From contig NC_069367.1 of NCBI RefSeq assembly GCF_021730395.1, forward strand, positions 72,215,501 through 72,279,500: a DNA stretch of 64,000 nucleotides, read 5' to 3'. Source of the DNA: Mercenaria mercenaria. Its lineage: Eukaryota; Mollusca; Bivalvia; Venerida; Veneridae. Below are positions 49,148-59,066 of the stretch, one piece after another. Within the stretch, counting starts at the first letter, position 1, and each line of letters starts with the position of its first letter. A program made the translations under genes and the position numbers. The notes beneath the pieces were generated by a model. It worked only from the letters and a program-made list of their open reading frames with translations. It did no database searches and was not told the DNA's origin.

Positions 49148-49344
49148 CACGAGTTGATCTCGCAGCAGAAGGAGTATCTGCATCGGAAGCAAAAGCCCCA
49201 AGACTGTCTGCGACACAGAACTCACTGGACTTCATACGGAAAAAGAGGCTGTTTGGATTGTATCAGGGTTGTGGAGCTACATTGCTTAGAGACGTGACGT
49301 TCTCGGCAATATACTTTCCTTTGTTTGCTCATCTTAAAGCAATC
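49148..49344 (+). CDS. Glutamate carrier (SLC25A22/A18 type), exon
   Basis: A 197-bp exon lies between an acceptor (CTGACAG) and a donor (GTAAGC). It encodes ARVDLAAEGVSASEAKAPRL, a variable linker, then RKKRLFGLYQGCGATLLRDV and TFSAIYFPLFAHLKAI. The GLY-G-GATLLRDV-FS-IYFPLFA block is nearly identical to vertebrate SLC25A22 and covers the even-numbered helix of the second carrier repeat. The exon is phase 1 at its start and phase 0 at its end. The linker is longer than in many carriers, as is usual for the glutamate and aspartate/glutamate carriers. No defect is seen. Confidence 0.92.
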
Positions 49345-49824
49345 GTAAGCCAAGACACCATTGTTGAAATTTTGCTCTGAAAATTTGTTTGTTTTCAGGG
49401 CAAGTTACAGAATAAAAATGCCTGGCATGAATAGGACTTATGTTTGCCAAACAATTTCAGAAATGTTATCAATTCGAAGAAAATAACTGTATTAAGATCT
49501 TTAATTTTATCTGCAGATGAGAAGTGATTACTGTGAAAGGGGAAGTAACTTGAAGTTTGAAAAATAAACCTTAGTTTTCAAATGGTTCTGCTATAATCTT
49601 AAACTTTATGTGCACTAGAAGGCTTATCTGGAAAAAAAATGCTTGAATTTCAAGATTTCTTATCCCAAAAGATAAGTTTTTGTCTTAAGAGATTTCCTTA
49701 CACAAAAATCTGAGATATAAGGTAAAACTGATTAACATTGAATTTAATTTTGTTGCTGAATTTAATCCGAACCCATTGTGATTTTTTCACACAGTAATTA
49801 TTTATGTATGCTGGCTCGTTTCAG
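49345..49824 (+). other. Intron of the carrier gene
   Basis: It starts GTAAGC and ends TTTCAG. No other feature was recognised. Confidence 0.7.
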
Positions 49825-49927
49825 GGTAAAAGACATGAGGGGAGTAACTAGGCTGTGTTTTATCATTCCTTTGCTTCCGGTTGTATAGCAGGTTGTGTGT
49901 CTTCCTTTACTGTGAACCCATTTGATG
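49825..49927 (+). CDS. Glutamate carrier (SLC25A22/A18 type), exon with an in-frame TAG
   Basis: A 103-bp exon lies between TTTCAG and GTGAGT, phase 0 to phase 1. It encodes GKRHEGSN, then TAG, then AVFYHSFASGCIAGCVSSFT and VNPFD. The second part begins the third carrier repeat and supplies the first half of its PxDxxK signature (NPFD, completed as VVKTRLQ by the next exon). Splice sites, phases and downstream conservation are sound. The stop lies in the variable loop just before the conserved FY-SF. It could be a base error, a null allele, or a sign that the locus is a pseudogene. The exon is one codon longer here than in the human protein. Confidence 0.85.
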
Positions 49928-50100
49928 GTGAGTTCATAGCAAGACAGTTGCAAAAAGTAACATCCAGTTTTAAGTGTGCATTACACTGTCAGGGATATAA
50001 TTTTGTTTTATGTAAGCTTTGTTCAGAGACCTGTCCACTTTGTCAGTATTTGTTAATATCAAGCCTGCTTGTCTTGGAAGTAACTGGTAAAGAGTTTGCT

Positions 50101-50412
50101 TCATTTAGAGGGAAGCCCGCCCGCTTAGCTCAGTAGGTAGAGCGTCGGTCTACGGATCGCAGGGTCGTGAGTTCGATCCTCGGGCGGGGCGTATGTTCTC
50201 CGTGACTATTTGATAAATGACATTGTGTCTGAAATCATTAGTCCTCCACCTCTGATTCATGTGGGGAAGTTGGCAGTTACTTGCGGAGAACAGGTTTGTA
50301 CTGGTACAGAATCCAGGAACACTGGTTAGGTTAACTGCCCGCCGTTACATGACTGAAATACTGTTGAAAAACGGCGTTAAACCCAAAACAAACAAACAAA
50401 TCATTTAGAGGG
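50101..50412 (+). mobile_element. tRNA-derived SINE with perfect 12-bp target duplication, copy 1
   Basis: The body at 50113-50400 starts with a tRNA-like head. Its A box is TAGCTCAGTAGG and its B box lies in GAGTTCGATCC. The body contains GTATGTTCTCCGTGACTA, TCCTCCACCTCTGATTCATG and GTTACATGACTGAAATACTG, then GGCGTTAAACCC and an (AAAC)n tail. The flanks TCATTTAGAGGG at 50101-50112 and 50401-50412 are identical. The head continues directly into the body and its acceptor stem is poor, so it is not a functional tRNA gene. The GGCGTTAAAC region resembles the conserved 3' domain of molluscan SINEs (inference). It sits in an intron of the carrier gene. Confidence 0.92.
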
Positions 50413-50762
50413 TGTATCACCAGAAGTTTCAAGCCCCTTTTTCACACTTGAGGAGATCATTTCTGATCTTGTACAGACTAACTTTGACATCCGTAGTGCA
50501 ATCTTGGGGTTAATGTGTTTTCACCAATGCAGTCAACTTAATTTGCTTTAAGTAGTAATGGAAATGACTGGATGGATGTATTATCCTTCATAGGGTAGCA
50601 CTTGTGAGCTTGATCCTTCCCCCTGCCATATAGGGATTTGTTCAGATTGTTTGTTATCAGTGGGTCAACAAGTAATTGGCTCAAAATCTTTGCCGTCTGT
50701 TGATTAGAATTCTTACCAGTAGTAATTATGTCTCCAATGTTTTGGGGGATATTTTCATTTCC

Positions 50763-51000
50763 TTAGCTCACCAGATCACTATGTCCCAAGGTGAGCTATT
50801 GTGATTACTCCCCGTCTGTCAGTCTGCATCAACATTTTCTTCAAATGACATCTCTGAAACAACCACTTAGAAGTTGAAACTGGACGTTCATTAGGGGTCC
50901 TCCGCTTGGTACAAGAACTAAAAATAGAAAATCAACCGCTTGTCCAATACAAAGAAATCTTCCTTGGGTAATCATGTAACAAGGTTGTTTAAAATATTCC
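50763..51000 (+). repeat. Left-end fragment of a TTAGCTCACC...GGTGAGC element
   Basis: TTAGCTCACC and AAGGTGAGC, about 16 bases apart, form a short hairpin at the left end. GTCTGTCAGTCTGC and a diverged core follow. Related core pieces recur at about 53130-53350. The AGGTGAGC motif is also seen at 38.45, 40.86 and 56.65 kb. Confidence 0.55.
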
Positions 51001-51116
51001 TATTTGCTAATAACCATGGCTGCCTGGTCACTTTTCCTTATATTTACTTTATGTCACTTTATATATATAGTAGAAACATTAAAAAGTCATCATGTTAGAA
51101 ACTGCCTGCACATTTT

Positions 51117-52954
51117 TAGCTCGACTCTACAAAGCATATGGAGAGATATCTTACTCGCCCCGGCGTCGGCGTCTTTCCACATCCCCACCTTGGTTAAAGT
51201 TTTTTTTACACTTTCTCTTTTTTCTCATTATCTCTATAATTAATTGATGGATTTGCTTTAATCTTAAAACAGTTATTTCTCATCATCACCCACATCATCT
51301 GGCATAAGGGCCATAACTCTCACACTAATATTTCATGAATTATTCCCCCCCCCCCCTTTTTACCTAGAATTTCAGGTTAAAGTTTTGATGCACTTTCACT
51401 CTATTTCAGTTATTATGTCTCCCACCACATAGTGGTGTGTGAGACATATTGATTTACCGGTACTCCAGTCTGTGTGTGTGTCTGTCTGTCTGTCACAAAG
51501 CTTGTCCGCACTCTTAAGTCGAACAATTCTCAACTGATTTTCACCAAACTTAAACAAAATGTGTTTGAACATAAAACCTCGGCCAAGTTCGATAACTATC
51601 CAAATCGGTCCAGGCGTTTTGGAGTTATGGCCCTTGAATTACCAGAAATCGGCCTTTTTACTCTTGTCCGCACTCTAATTCACATATTTCTCATCCAATC
51701 TTCACCAAACTTGAACAAAATGTGTTTGACCATAAAACCTCGGCCAGGTTTGATAACTAGCCAGGTATTTTGGAGTTACGGCCCTTGAATTATCGAAAAA
51801 TCGGTCTTTTTACTCTTGTCCGCACTCTAAGTCAAACATTTCTCATCCGATCTCCACCAAACTTGAACAAAATGTGTTTGACCATGAAACCTTGGCCAAG
51901 TTCGATAACTAGCCTAGTCGGTCCAGGCATTTTGGAGTTACGGCCCTTGAATTACCGAAAAATCCGCCTTTTTACTCTTGTCCGCTCTCTAAGTCGAACA
52001 TTTCTCATCTGATCTTCACCAAACTTGAACAAAATGTGTTTGGCCATAAGACCTTACCCAAGTCCGATAACTAGCCAAATCCGCCCAGGCACTTTTGATT
52101 TATGGCCCTTGAATTACTGATTGGATCCACTCATTCAGACCATCTAATTGGATCCACTCATCTAAACAATCTAGAGAAACTAGACATTTTTTATAGGGAC
52201 AGTTGTTGGAGACATGCGCTTTTCTCAAAAGCATCTCTAGTTACTATATTGATTTGATTCAAATTTAAAAAAGTTGTTCCGCATCATCACCCACATCATA
52301 TGACTTAAGGTCCATAACTCTGGCACCAATTTTTCAAAAATTATTCCCCAGTTTTACTTGAAATTTCAGGTTAAAGGTTTTGGTGCACTTTTACTCTTTC
52401 ACAGTTATATCGAAACGAATTTGATTCAAACTTAAAATAATTGTTCCACATCATCAATCACATGATATGACACAAGGTTAATAATAATTTTTCATGAATT
52501 ATGCCCCCTTTTTACATAGAATTTAAGGTTAAAAGTTTTGGTGCATTTTCACTCTATCTCTGTTATTACTTAATGGATTTGATTCAAACTTAAAACAATT
52601 GTTTGACATCATCACTCACATCATATGGCACAAGGGCCATAACTCTTGCACCAGTTTGTCATGAATTATTCCTCCTTTTGACTTACAATTTCATTTTAAA
52701 GTGCATAACTCTTGCATCAATATTTTATGAATTATGCCCCCTTTTCGCTTAGAATTTTATTTATTTAGTGTTTTGATACTTTATCTTTATCTCTCTTATT
52801 ACTTAAATTTTTTGACACAGACTCAAGCTATTGTGCAATATCTTCATCAACCATTGGAGTCATTAAACACTCCAGTGACAGCTCCGTCTTCCTCAGATGT
52901 CACTATCCAGCATCAAAATAGCCGAGTGCGCTGTCTCCTGTGACAGCTCTTGTT
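51117..52954 (+). mobile_element. Tandem-cored element with TCTTGTT hairpin end, interrupted by another element
   Basis: The left end TAGCTCGACTCTAC and GGCGTCGGCGTC, the ~160-bp core (GATTTGATTCAAACTTAAAA, CATCATCACCCACATCATAT, GAATTATGCCCC) and the right end GCCGAGTGCG-CTGTC-TCCTGT-GACAG-CTCTTGTT match the element at 16804-17416. The core is split at 51415/52241 by the insertion described next. It lies in the carrier-gene intron. Reading frames within it are repeat-derived. Confidence 0.8.
51416..52240 (+). mobile_element. Nested element with terminal hairpins and CTAG end
   Basis: It begins TGTCTCCCACCAC-ATA-GTGGTGTGTGAGAC, a left-end hairpin. It has about four ~150-bp units with GTCCGCACTCTAAGTCGAAC, CACCAAACTTGAACAAAATG and GGCATTTTGGAGTTACGGCC. 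It ends ATGCGCTTTTCTCAAAAGCA TCTCTAG. The right hairpin followed by CTAG resembles a Helitron 3' end (hairpin then CTRR), but the left end is not the usual TC. TTA occurs at both borders, so a 3-bp target duplication cannot be excluded. A damaged relative is at 36490-36935. Confidence 0.75.
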
Positions 52955-53800
52955 TAAATAATGTTACACAAATATTTCTTGGGTAGCCCTTCACCAAGAT
53001 TATTCAAATTATTCAGATTCATAAAAAAAGAAAAAACGAAAAAACAATAAAGGGTGTCAGACCTAAAAATAAAACAAAATCTGCAAACAACATCTATGCA
53101 TAAAGTGTTAGTCTGATTTTGAAATAATTTTACAGAAACATTCCTTGGTTAACTGTTTACGGAGAATGTTCTTTTGGTGTAAAAAGCATGGCCACTAGAG
53201 CTAAACATTGAAAATTCTTAAAGAAACATCTCCTCTCACGTTTTACACTGGTGATTTTGAAATAATTTCTCAGACAAATTTCTTGGGTGACACCTTACTT
53301 AAAATGTTAAAAGAAATCTTAATTGGTCACAAAAAGGTATAGCTGTCTGGTTTGCATCCAGTTTTCCTTTTTTAGGGTCTATGACAAATCTTGAAAAAAT
53401 ATTTAAAAACCTGGCAGAAATATTTCAGGTTATACATATTTGAGCTGTCAAAAATCTTACAATGATAACAATGTTGTGTAGTTGCTCATGTATGTCAGGT
53501 CCTGGTCAGATGATTTTTTATGGAATTTTTACCAATTGATGGTTAATTATGAAACCTTGTCGGATATTTTTATAAAACTCCAAAGTCACCTTTTGTTTTC
53601 GTGTACAGTTATGTTTTAATATCTGTGTAATTGGTCATCCAATGTATCATGATCCAGGTTTATACATTTGTCTGTTTTGATACTGAGCAGTGATACATCT
53701 TTGATCTTTATCTTCAAACACCAGTCTGATTAAAAGCAGACACATCAGTTATTTTGTTACACATAATTGCATTGGAGTGCATATGTCTAAACTTTGCTTT

Positions 53801-54395
53801 TTATACACCTGTCTGAAAGACGGGACGTATTATAGGAACGCCCTTGGCAGGCGGATGGGCGGGTGAGCGGCATTCACAAACTTTGTCTAGAGCATTTCTT
53901 CTTCATGCATGGAGGGATTTTGATGTTACTTGGCACAAATGTTCACCATCATGAGACTGAGTGTCATGCGCAAGAACCAGATCCCTAGGTCTAAGGTCAA
54001 GGTCAACATAGAGGTGAAAGGCAAAATTCAAGAATGAATGTCCAGAGCATTTCTTCTTCTTGCATGGAGGGATTTTTATGTAACTTGGCACAAATGTTCA
54101 CCACCATGAGACAGAGTGTCATTCGCAAGAAACAGGTCCCTTGATCTAAGGTCAAGGTCACACTTAGAGGTCAAATGTCAAATTCAAGAATGACTTTGTC
54201 CGGAGCATTTCTTCTTCATCCACTGAGGGGTTTTGATGTTCATTGGCACAATTGTTCACCATCATAAGGTGGAGTGTCAAGCGCAAGACCCAGGACCCTA
54301 GGTCTAAGGTCAAGATCACACTTAGAGGTTAAAGGTCAGATATAACATGACAACTAAACAAGCTCTTTACGGGCATATTTTGTGACTAAAGCACC
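53801..54395 (+). repeat. Tandem-cored element, ~158-bp unit, three units
   Basis: The left end is TATACACCTGTCTGAAAGAC GGGACGTATTATAGG. Units contain GCATTTCTTCTTCATGCATG, GAGGGATTTTGATGT, ACTTGGCACAAATGTTCACC and TCTAAGGTCAAGGTCA, with the last motif near 53988, 54147 and 54304. The right side ends near AACAAGCTCTTTACGGGC. Degraded relatives lie at 30.8 and 44.8 kb. Confidence 0.78.
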
Positions 54396-54495
54396 CTTGT
54401 TAGTTATAAAAGCATCAGATGGTCTCTTAGTTGCAGACATTGCCAGATGTTTGTATACACTGTTGCTTAGTTAAACAACCAGTTTGTACTTCTGT

Positions 54496-54745
54496 TACAA
54501 CAAGGGGTTAAGTTGTAAAGGTCACTGACTTCAGTTCACTTGCCCTCTTTCTGATGTGGGTTTGAACCTCGCTTGGGGTGTAGAATTCTTCATGTGAGGA
54601 ACAATGGTGATTTTACCTAGGTTCTGCCCTTGATGAAATAATGCCTGGAGGGGCACTTGGTGTCCTCCATCAGAAGCTGTAAAGTTGTTAATGACCTATA
54701 ATTGTGTTGGTGTGATGTTAATCCCAACAAATCTATTACAGTAAT
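54496..54745 (+). mobile_element. tRNA-derived SINE, second family, diverged
   Basis: It has a tRNA-like head with B box GTGGGTTTGAACCTCG. The body contains CCTTGATGAAATAATGCCTG, GAGGGGCACTTGGTGTCCTC and GACCTATAATTGTGTTGGTG, ending TGATGTTAATCCCAAC. The same body occurs at 60152-60336. Target duplications are not clear and it looks old. Confidence 0.65.
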
Positions 54746-55091
54746 TAAGAGGGAAAAAAGCTTATATTTACTAAATAGGTTAGATTTCAAGCTGCTCTTT
54801 AGGGCATATTGAATGCTTTATAAGTTTAGATTTGCCCAATTCTCTTTATAACAAATTGAAATTAAAAAATAATTTAGTCTGAAATGAAAAGATCACACAT
54901 ATTTGTAAATAAGTGAGACATTTGCTTAAAATAATGTTTTGATTTAAATTTGGTTGATTAAGTTTATTTTTGTAGTTTTGTTTTCTAAGATATCCGTCAT
55001 GAGTCAGCAGGAATGATTAGATTCTTTTTCCTGTTAAAACATCCGATCAAGTAATATAATGTTATGCTTCACATGACTGCTTTACTTTCAG

Positions 55092-55171
55092 TTGTGAAAA
55101 CTAGATTGCAGACAATACACAAAGGCCATGGAAAAATGGCGTACAATGGCATAGCAGATTGTTTCAAAATA
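55092..55171 (+). CDS. Glutamate carrier (SLC25A22/A18 type), exon
   Basis: An 80-bp exon lies between TTTCAG and GTAAAG. With the single base left from the previous exon it encodes VVKTRLQTIHKGHGKMAYNG then IADCFKI. This completes the third PxDxxK carrier signature (PFDVVK) and the following matrix helix. The usual family residues NGI-DC-KI are present. It ends in phase 0. Confidence 0.92.
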
Positions 55172-55381
55172 GTAAAGAATAAATTTAAATGTGTTATGAG
55201 CAAATAAGGAATCTCTAGTCAGCTGAAAATCATGACTCCATATTTTTCTGTGTTTAAAGTTCAGTGCAGTGTAGGAATAGTCTTTTAAATATTTTTTTAA
55301 ATATCAGTTTTCACCTGATAAATGTACCATGATCTTACCATTCTTTCTGTGTGAACATTATATTAAAATTTTTACAGAAAG

Positions 55382-55522
55382 GTTTACCAGAATGAGGGAC
55401 CAAAGGCTTTCTTTAAGGGAGCTTTATGTAGGATACTTGTGATAGCACCGCTGTTTGGTATAGCGCAGACTGTTTATTACCTGGGAGTGGCCGAATATCT
55501 TCTAGGATACCCACGTACATAG
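55382..55522 (+). CDS. Glutamate carrier (SLC25A22/A18 type), last coding exon
   Basis: The exon encodes [40 protein letters not shown] and LGYPRT, then stops. The [21 protein letters not shown] block is diagnostic of the SLC25A22/A18 glutamate carriers. The acceptor is taken as AAAG|GTTTAC, because this keeps the reading frame and gives seven residues between DC and EG as in the human protein. The nearby CAG three bases... upstream alternative puts the exon out of frame. The overall order 42.8, 48.2, 49.1, 49.8, 55.1 and 55.4 kb is collinear with the protein. Confidence 0.93.
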   Translation, partial: VYQNEGPKAFFKGALCRILVIAPLFGIAQTVYYLGVAEYLLGYPRT

Positions 55523-56011
55523 AAGATACACACCAAGACTGACGACAAGTCGCAAGTGCATGGCTGTGTTCAAAAGTCACATGACGATGCCGTTGTACAG
55601 ATCTACGTCACTGCATTTAAAAAATATTGTTAAGTTTCTCTTTTTTTTAAAACCATTCTTTGTATATTTCATATATTGAACTGTAAATAAGATGAATTTG
55701 AAACCTTCATAAATTGTGACTTTTTTTCCAATGCTGGAAGATGTTAATTCATTATTTGTTTCTTTGAGATAATTAACAAAAGTATGAATTACGTCGGGGT
55801 CGTATATAGCAGCAGCCGCATACACTTTGAATGTGATCCTAATGTTACCTTTTCGAAAAACCATATTCTTTCCTTCTCTTCTTTCCTTTTTGTAGTATTT
55901 TCCAGGTTTGGTTTGGTAAGTTTGCATTGCATTTTACAGGAATTTTTCATTTACTATTTAAAAGGGAGTAGTTTAATAGGGCATAGTGTGAAATGGTTTT
56001 AACTTAAACAA

Positions 56012-56017
56012 AATAAA
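56012..56017 (+). terminator. Candidate polyadenylation signal of the carrier gene
   Basis: AATAAA lies about 490 bp after the carrier stop codon. It is the first canonical hexamer on the plus strand that I noticed there. This is a position-based inference only. Confidence 0.4.
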
Positions 56018-56529
56018 GGAGATATATGTACTGGTTCAAACTTAATTTACAGAGGGTTCTTCTGTCTCATTAAAAGTAGCTGTTAATCCAGCTGGATGTG
56101 CAGGCTGATCATGATCTACACTGTTCGCAAAGGCATATTCAGTCGTGTCCAGCTTCATAAGGGTTAGTGATTCATCCATATTCATCGAAGTTTTTTCAGC
56201 CTGAAATTTAAACCTCTAAAAGTTCAAATTACTCTAACATCCTTTGTAATATATCTATATTGCTGAAACTTTGCGCAGCGTTTTGTTGCTTTGCATGCCA
56301 TATTCTAGACAAGTTTCATGAAATTCAGTACTCGATTTACAAACATAGGGCAAAAAGTAATTTTGTCATGTTAAAGTCAAGTTTCAGACTTAAAATGTTG
56401 AAGAATACGTGTCCATAAGAATGTTTAAGTCATTTAGGTGTTTGGAGGATAGTACAGAAGACACTCCAATTCCAGAAGTTTACCTGGTGTTTTTTAAAAT
56501 GCAGGGTGTAAAGCACCTACATAGGTCTC

Positions 56530-56695
56530 GTATAAAACTTTAGAAGTCACATTTTCTACTTGATCTTCATTAAACTTTGTCAAAATGTTTGTCTCTATGA
56601 AATCAAGGCCAACTTAGATTCTTACTTATCAGGGGTTAGAATTAGGTCCGGTGAGCGATACAGGGCCGTCAGGGCCCTCTTGTGTTTTGAAAGAG
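56530..56695 (+). repeat. Right-end fragment of an AGGTGAGC-type element
   Basis: A core piece (CTTGATCTTCATTAAACTTT, GTCAAAATG) is followed by GGTGAGCGATACAGGGCC-GTCA-GGGCCCTCTTGTG. The AGGGCC/GGGCCCT hairpin and TCTTGT end parallel the GACAGCTCTTGTT module of the other elements but with different bases. Confidence 0.6.
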
Positions 56696-56978
56696 CCTTA
56701 TATTTTTGTAAGTTAAACATATTATTCTACATGTCTCTTAAGGTGGAAGTTGGAAAAATGTTAGACTGATTACTATATTGTATTATGTTGCTCCAACTTG
56801 TTACTTAGTATCCCCACACACACCCCTATTAATTACCATCCCCACCTTATTACTTGGTATCTTTTGTACACCCCTAGTATCCCTCCCTCCATTACAGTCC
56901 ACCAACATCTTACTTTACTTTTCTTTTAAGACTACATATTACTCTTCTTTAAACTTTTAAGACTACATATATTATATA

Positions 56979-57265
56979 GCCTGCCCGTTTAGCTCAGTAG
57001 TTAGAGTGTTAGTCTATGGATCGCGAAGTCGTGAGTTCGATCCTCGGGCAGGGCGTATGTTCTCCGTGACTGTTTGATAAACAACATTTTGTCTGAAATC
57101 ATTAGTCCTCCACCTCTGATTCATGTGGGGAAGTTGGCAGATACTTGCGGAGAACAGGTTTGTACTGGTTTAGAATCCAGGAACACTGGTTAGGTTAACT
57201 GCCCGCCGTTACATGACTGAAATATTGTCGAACAATGGCGTTAAACCTAAAACAAACAAACAAAC
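56979..57265 (+). mobile_element. tRNA-derived SINE, copy 2 of the 50.1 kb family
   Basis: It is nearly the same as 50113-50400 over its full length: the tRNA-like head (TTAGCTCAGTAG and GAGTTCGATCC), GTATGTTCTCCGTGAC, GTTACATGACTGAAATA, GGCGTTAAACC and an (AAAC)n tail. ACATATAT occurs on both sides, but a few extra bases separate the left copy from the head, so the target duplication is probable rather than certain. Confidence 0.88.
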
Positions 57266-57441
57266 ATATATCATATATGCAAATACATACTAATTATTGG
57301 CTCTCCATCATCTTTATCTACTTGCTTGACTGAACCTAGTGCCGATGAAATAGTTGTGTTTACAGGTTTTCCAGTATATGGAATTGTTTTTGTTTAGTTT
57401 TGTAATTTTTGTATATTAATGTGTATGATTTTTTCTTTCAG

Positions 57442-57507
57442 AGAGGTTATATGGCAATGTTGATCATGTAGAGGAAAGACATACTGTAGAGATAGAACTG
57501 ATATGAG
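57442..57507 (+). pseudogene. CTP synthase, shortened and stopped exon (glutaminase domain)
   Basis: A 66-bp exon lies between TTTCAG and GTGAGA. It encodes RLYGNVDHVEERH, matching the KLYGD---EERH segment of animal CTP synthase. It passes directly to TVEIELI and then an in-frame TGA plus one base. In the family about 30 residues (HRHRFEVNP...FVGQD...) separate EERH from the MEI-EL segment, so the exon appears to have lost an internal piece of about 90 bp. The last base (G) plus GT at the start of the final exon keeps the phase, so splicing signals survive. No other CTP synthase exon is seen upstream before the carrier gene. Confidence 0.75.
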
Positions 57508-58320
57508 GTGAGATGCCCACAGCTTTAACATGTATCATTGATTCTTTTCATGTTGTCTTAACTATAGTTAAAAAATATAGATGTAAACTTTTTTGTTATG
57601 CATTTCAGCTTGCTAAGTTGAAGGCAAATTACAAACATTCTGCAGTTGAAAATTTGCTCTGTACGTTTTATACACCTGTGAAACGTATGGGCATAATGTC
57701 TTGGATATGCTTGATAACTAGCTGGATTGTCCCAGGGGCTCTAGAGTTAAGGCCCTTGAATTACTAAATATTATATTATGATAGTTTGCCACTCCTGTTA
57801 TTTTTAGCTTGACTATTCGAAGTTACTTTACTCACTAGGGCATCGCCATCATCATGGTTAACATTTTGTTTGCAATTTCATATCTTAGTAACCATTTTAT
57901 GTATTAGATTGAAACTTCACAACAGGCTTCCTAGTCATAAAACCTACTGAAATAAACAAGTTACATAACTCTTTGTTGAATTTAATACTGATTATGACCC
58001 TTAATTCGGTTAAATGTTTAGCGTGCAACTATTAAGCTGTATCTCAAGAAGAACTACATGTATTGGATTGAAACTTCACATAGTGCTTCCCTATCATCAA
58101 ATTTACCTACTGAATTAACCAAGCTAGATAACTCTTTGTTGAATTTGATACAAATTATAGCCATTTTTCAATTTGAAAAATATTGGTTAAAGTTTTGCAT
58201 GCAACTAATTATCAAGCACTATGTCACTAACAACTGTATGTTTTGGATTGAAAGTTAAAACAATGCTTTCAGGTTATCAGTTCTACTGAAATAAGCAAGA
58301 TATATAATGCTAGGTTGAAT

Positions 58321-58789
58321 TTAAAGGCACTGATCTCCAGATTTGGCTAAAAAAATCTTTCTTTCAAATTGAAGTTTGGTCATATTATGAACATCAGAAT
58401 ATGAGTTTTTGTTTCTAAAATATTTCAAAAATACCAAATCAAGAAAAAAAGATGGCCACGTTGGGAATCGAATCTGCGGACCACTGCGGCAGTAAAGACA
58501 TTTTCCCGTAGTAGTAACCAATAGCGCTATAGTGGAATTAGTGAATTATGACTTCAAAATATAGATATTTATAATGGAGACAGTTTACCTGGAGTAAAAG
58601 CGTGACAATTGCTTTTCGATTTTCATCGTAAAAAGTAGTAAAGCAGCAAATTCTTATGTCTTTCCGCAACATAAAGTTTGTCAGTAATTAAGTTTTAAAG
58701 CTTTCTTAAGAAATATAGCCTTTATTTCCAGATATCTATAAAAAATAATTTTTTGTTGTTGTCAAATGATCTGGAGGCCAGTCCCTTAA
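58321..58789 (+). mobile_element. TTAA-flanked MITE, copy 2
   Basis: Ends are TTAAAGGCACTGATCTCCAG on the left and CTGGAGGCCAGTCCCTTAA on the right, bounded by TTAA. Uninterrupted core units nearby read GTTGAATTTAATACTGATTA (57974) where this copy splits GAATTTAA...TTAAAATACTT, so the empty site confirms a TTAA target. The interior keeps the same order as copy 1 (18246-18683). On the minus strand it holds a tRNA-like segment: A-box-like TAGCGCTATTGG and B-box-like AGATTCGATTCCC. Confidence 0.88.
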
Positions 58790-59066
58790 AATACTTATTA
58801 TAGCCATTTTTCAACTTAGAAAATTTGTTTATATTTTGGCAGGCAACTTACTATGAAGTTGTTTCTCAGTAACAACTATGTATATTGGATTGAAACTACA
58901 CACAATGCTTCTTAGTTATCAGACATAGTGAAAAAAAACAAGTTAGATAACCTTTGGTTAGATTTATTGTAAAATACGGCACTTTTTAAATTTGGTTAAA
59001 GTTTTAGCGTGCAACTACCGAGCTGTATCTTGGTAATGGTTGAAACTTCACAAGAAACATCCTTTT

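Noticed and set aside
50117-50190. Possible tRNA gene (TAGCTCAGTAGG and GTTCGATCC boxes)
   Set aside because: The acceptor and T stems pair poorly, and the sequence runs on into a SINE body with a tail and target duplication. The same holds at 56979.
51474-52012. Two overlapping frames with repeated LVRTL...NLNKMCLT phrases
   Set aside because: They are translations of the ~150-bp tandem units of a mobile element, not a repeat protein.
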